Shown piece after piece: positions 63,383 through 64,000 of a DNA stretch of 64,000 bases. The notes under the pieces are model-generated. The model had not been told where the DNA came from and searched no databases. It was given only the letters and a program-made list of their open reading frames with translations. Source of the stretch: Siphlonurus alternatus (taxonomy: Eukaryota > Arthropoda > Insecta > Ephemeroptera > Siphlonuridae); the NCBI GenBank assembly GCA_949825025.1, contig OX463780.1, forward strand, positions 42,822,979-42,886,978, written 5' to 3'. The first letter of the stretch is position 1; every line of letters starts with the position of its first letter. The position numbers and the translations under genes are program-made.

Positions 63383-64000
63383 TTATACATGACTGTTAGA
63401 AAGTGGTCCCATTTCTATTTCTGGTACTATTTCTATTGAATCTTCTTTAGGTACTGTTGTGATAGGTACATTAGGGTCTTGAATTGCTTTTCTAAGCAAC
63501 ATTTCTTGTTCTCCGGTAAGATGTAATTTAGTGGTTGAGTTTCTCAGAGGATGAGGTGATCCCCTGGGGTTCCTTCCACTACTGCTGCTACTACTTGCCT
63601 CACGTACCATACTTAAACGTCGATCTGTGTCATCTGAGGCCCAGTCTACACGTAAATTTTCAACACACTGTACTGATGATGCATTTTGACTAACCTGAAC
63701 TCCATTACCTCCATGACCTGTAGAAAATGTATTATTTCTACCTGGAGCAGAATTATTTGTTGTACCTTTATAACGAGCAGCTTTTCTTGAACAATAACCA
63801 CGTTTACTTAATAATGTAAATAAATCTCTACGATATTGTTTTGTTAAAATTGCATATAAATAAGGATTTGCACATGAGTTTAATGGATAAAAAAATACAA
63901 GTAATATTTTTGAACCAGTTACATCAATTAATGGATATCCTGCTACTGCAGTTAAACCAAAGAAAGCTATTGGAGCCCAACATGCAAAATCAGTAAATAC
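63383..64000 (-). CDS. LGR1-type glycoprotein hormone receptor, 3'-terminal exon (partial; runs off the window)
   Basis: On the - strand, 206 codons including the stop are open from the window edge. The start encodes TM6 ([17 protein letters not shown]), then an extracellular loop, then TM7 ([19 protein letters not shown]) with the NPxxY motif at fragment residues 45-49, and then [18 protein letters not shown], whose final Cys is a possible palmitoylation site. These strings closely match type A LGRs (FSH, LH and TSH receptors and arthropod LGR1), not type B or LGR4-6, which carry LPACLNP-like TM7 motifs. In invertebrates the expected ligand is the GPA2/GPB5 (thyrostimulin-like) dimer, acting through Gs; that is family knowledge. 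The cytoplasmic tail is Ser-rich and ends acidic ([10 protein letters not shown]). Leucine-rich repeats and TM1-TM5 lie beyond the window. Codons are strongly AT-biased, unlike the CGRRF1-like exons. Confidence 0.92.
   Translation of the reverse strand, partial: VFTDFACWAPIAFFGLTAVAGYPLIDVTGSKILLVFFYPLNSCANPYLYAILTKQYRRDLFTLLSKRGYCSRKAARYKGTTNNSAPGRNNTFSTGHGGNGVQVSQNASSVQCVENLRVDWASDDTDRRLSMVREASSSSSSGRNPRGSPHPLRNSTTKLHLTGEQEMLLRKAIQDPNVPITTVPKEDSIEIVPEIEMGPLSNSHV

Overview
The window looks like nuclear DNA of an invertebrate animal, probably an arthropod and perhaps an insect. It is very AT-rich, has spliceosomal introns (one about 44 kb long), and is full of short inverted-repeat DNA elements and microsatellites. 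It shows no operons and no bacterial gene organisation. Species cannot be named from the sequence alone.

Two protein-coding genes are supported, and they converge. The first is a CGRRF1-type RING-finger gene on the + strand, from the ATG at 4708 to the stop ending at 57188. I rebuilt it from six exons whose intron phases agree: 4708-4817, 9128-9279, 53537-53708, 54623-54767, 55403-55510 and 56775-57188. The predicted protein has about 366 residues: one N-terminal membrane segment, a conserved middle domain, and a C-terminal C3HC4 RING. The second is the last coding exon of a glycoprotein-hormone-type leucine-rich-repeat GPCR (LGR1 type) on the - strand, 64000 down to 63383. It encodes TM6, TM7 with NPxxY, and the cytoplasmic tail; the rest lies beyond the window. 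Nothing in the sequence suggests that the two genes work together.

Layout: 1-3245 is upstream intergenic DNA with a CRE-containing foldback element and long (TA)n tracts. 3254-4519 is a non-autonomous hAT-type element with a perfect 8-bp target duplication, inserted less than 200 bp upstream of the CGRRF1 start codon. 4818-9127 is intron 1. 9280-53536 is the giant intron 2, in which I see no supported gene; it holds foldback elements, a 51-bp minisatellite of CRE palindromes, retroposon tails and microsatellites. 53537-57188 carries the clustered 3' exons. 57189-63380 holds the 3' UTR and an intergenic nest of repeats, including a 5S-rRNA-derived SINE.

The most distinctive content is the mobile-element fraction: a family of TTAA-flanked, almost completely palindromic elements (six copies), a family of foldbacks carrying TGACGTCA in both arms, and several other foldbacks. 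I found no evidence for a new multi-gene system. The most useful leads are the hAT insertion at the promoter, the GC-AG intron, the TGACGTCA enrichment, the splice-acceptor-like repeats before exon 2, and the contrast in codon use between the two genes.
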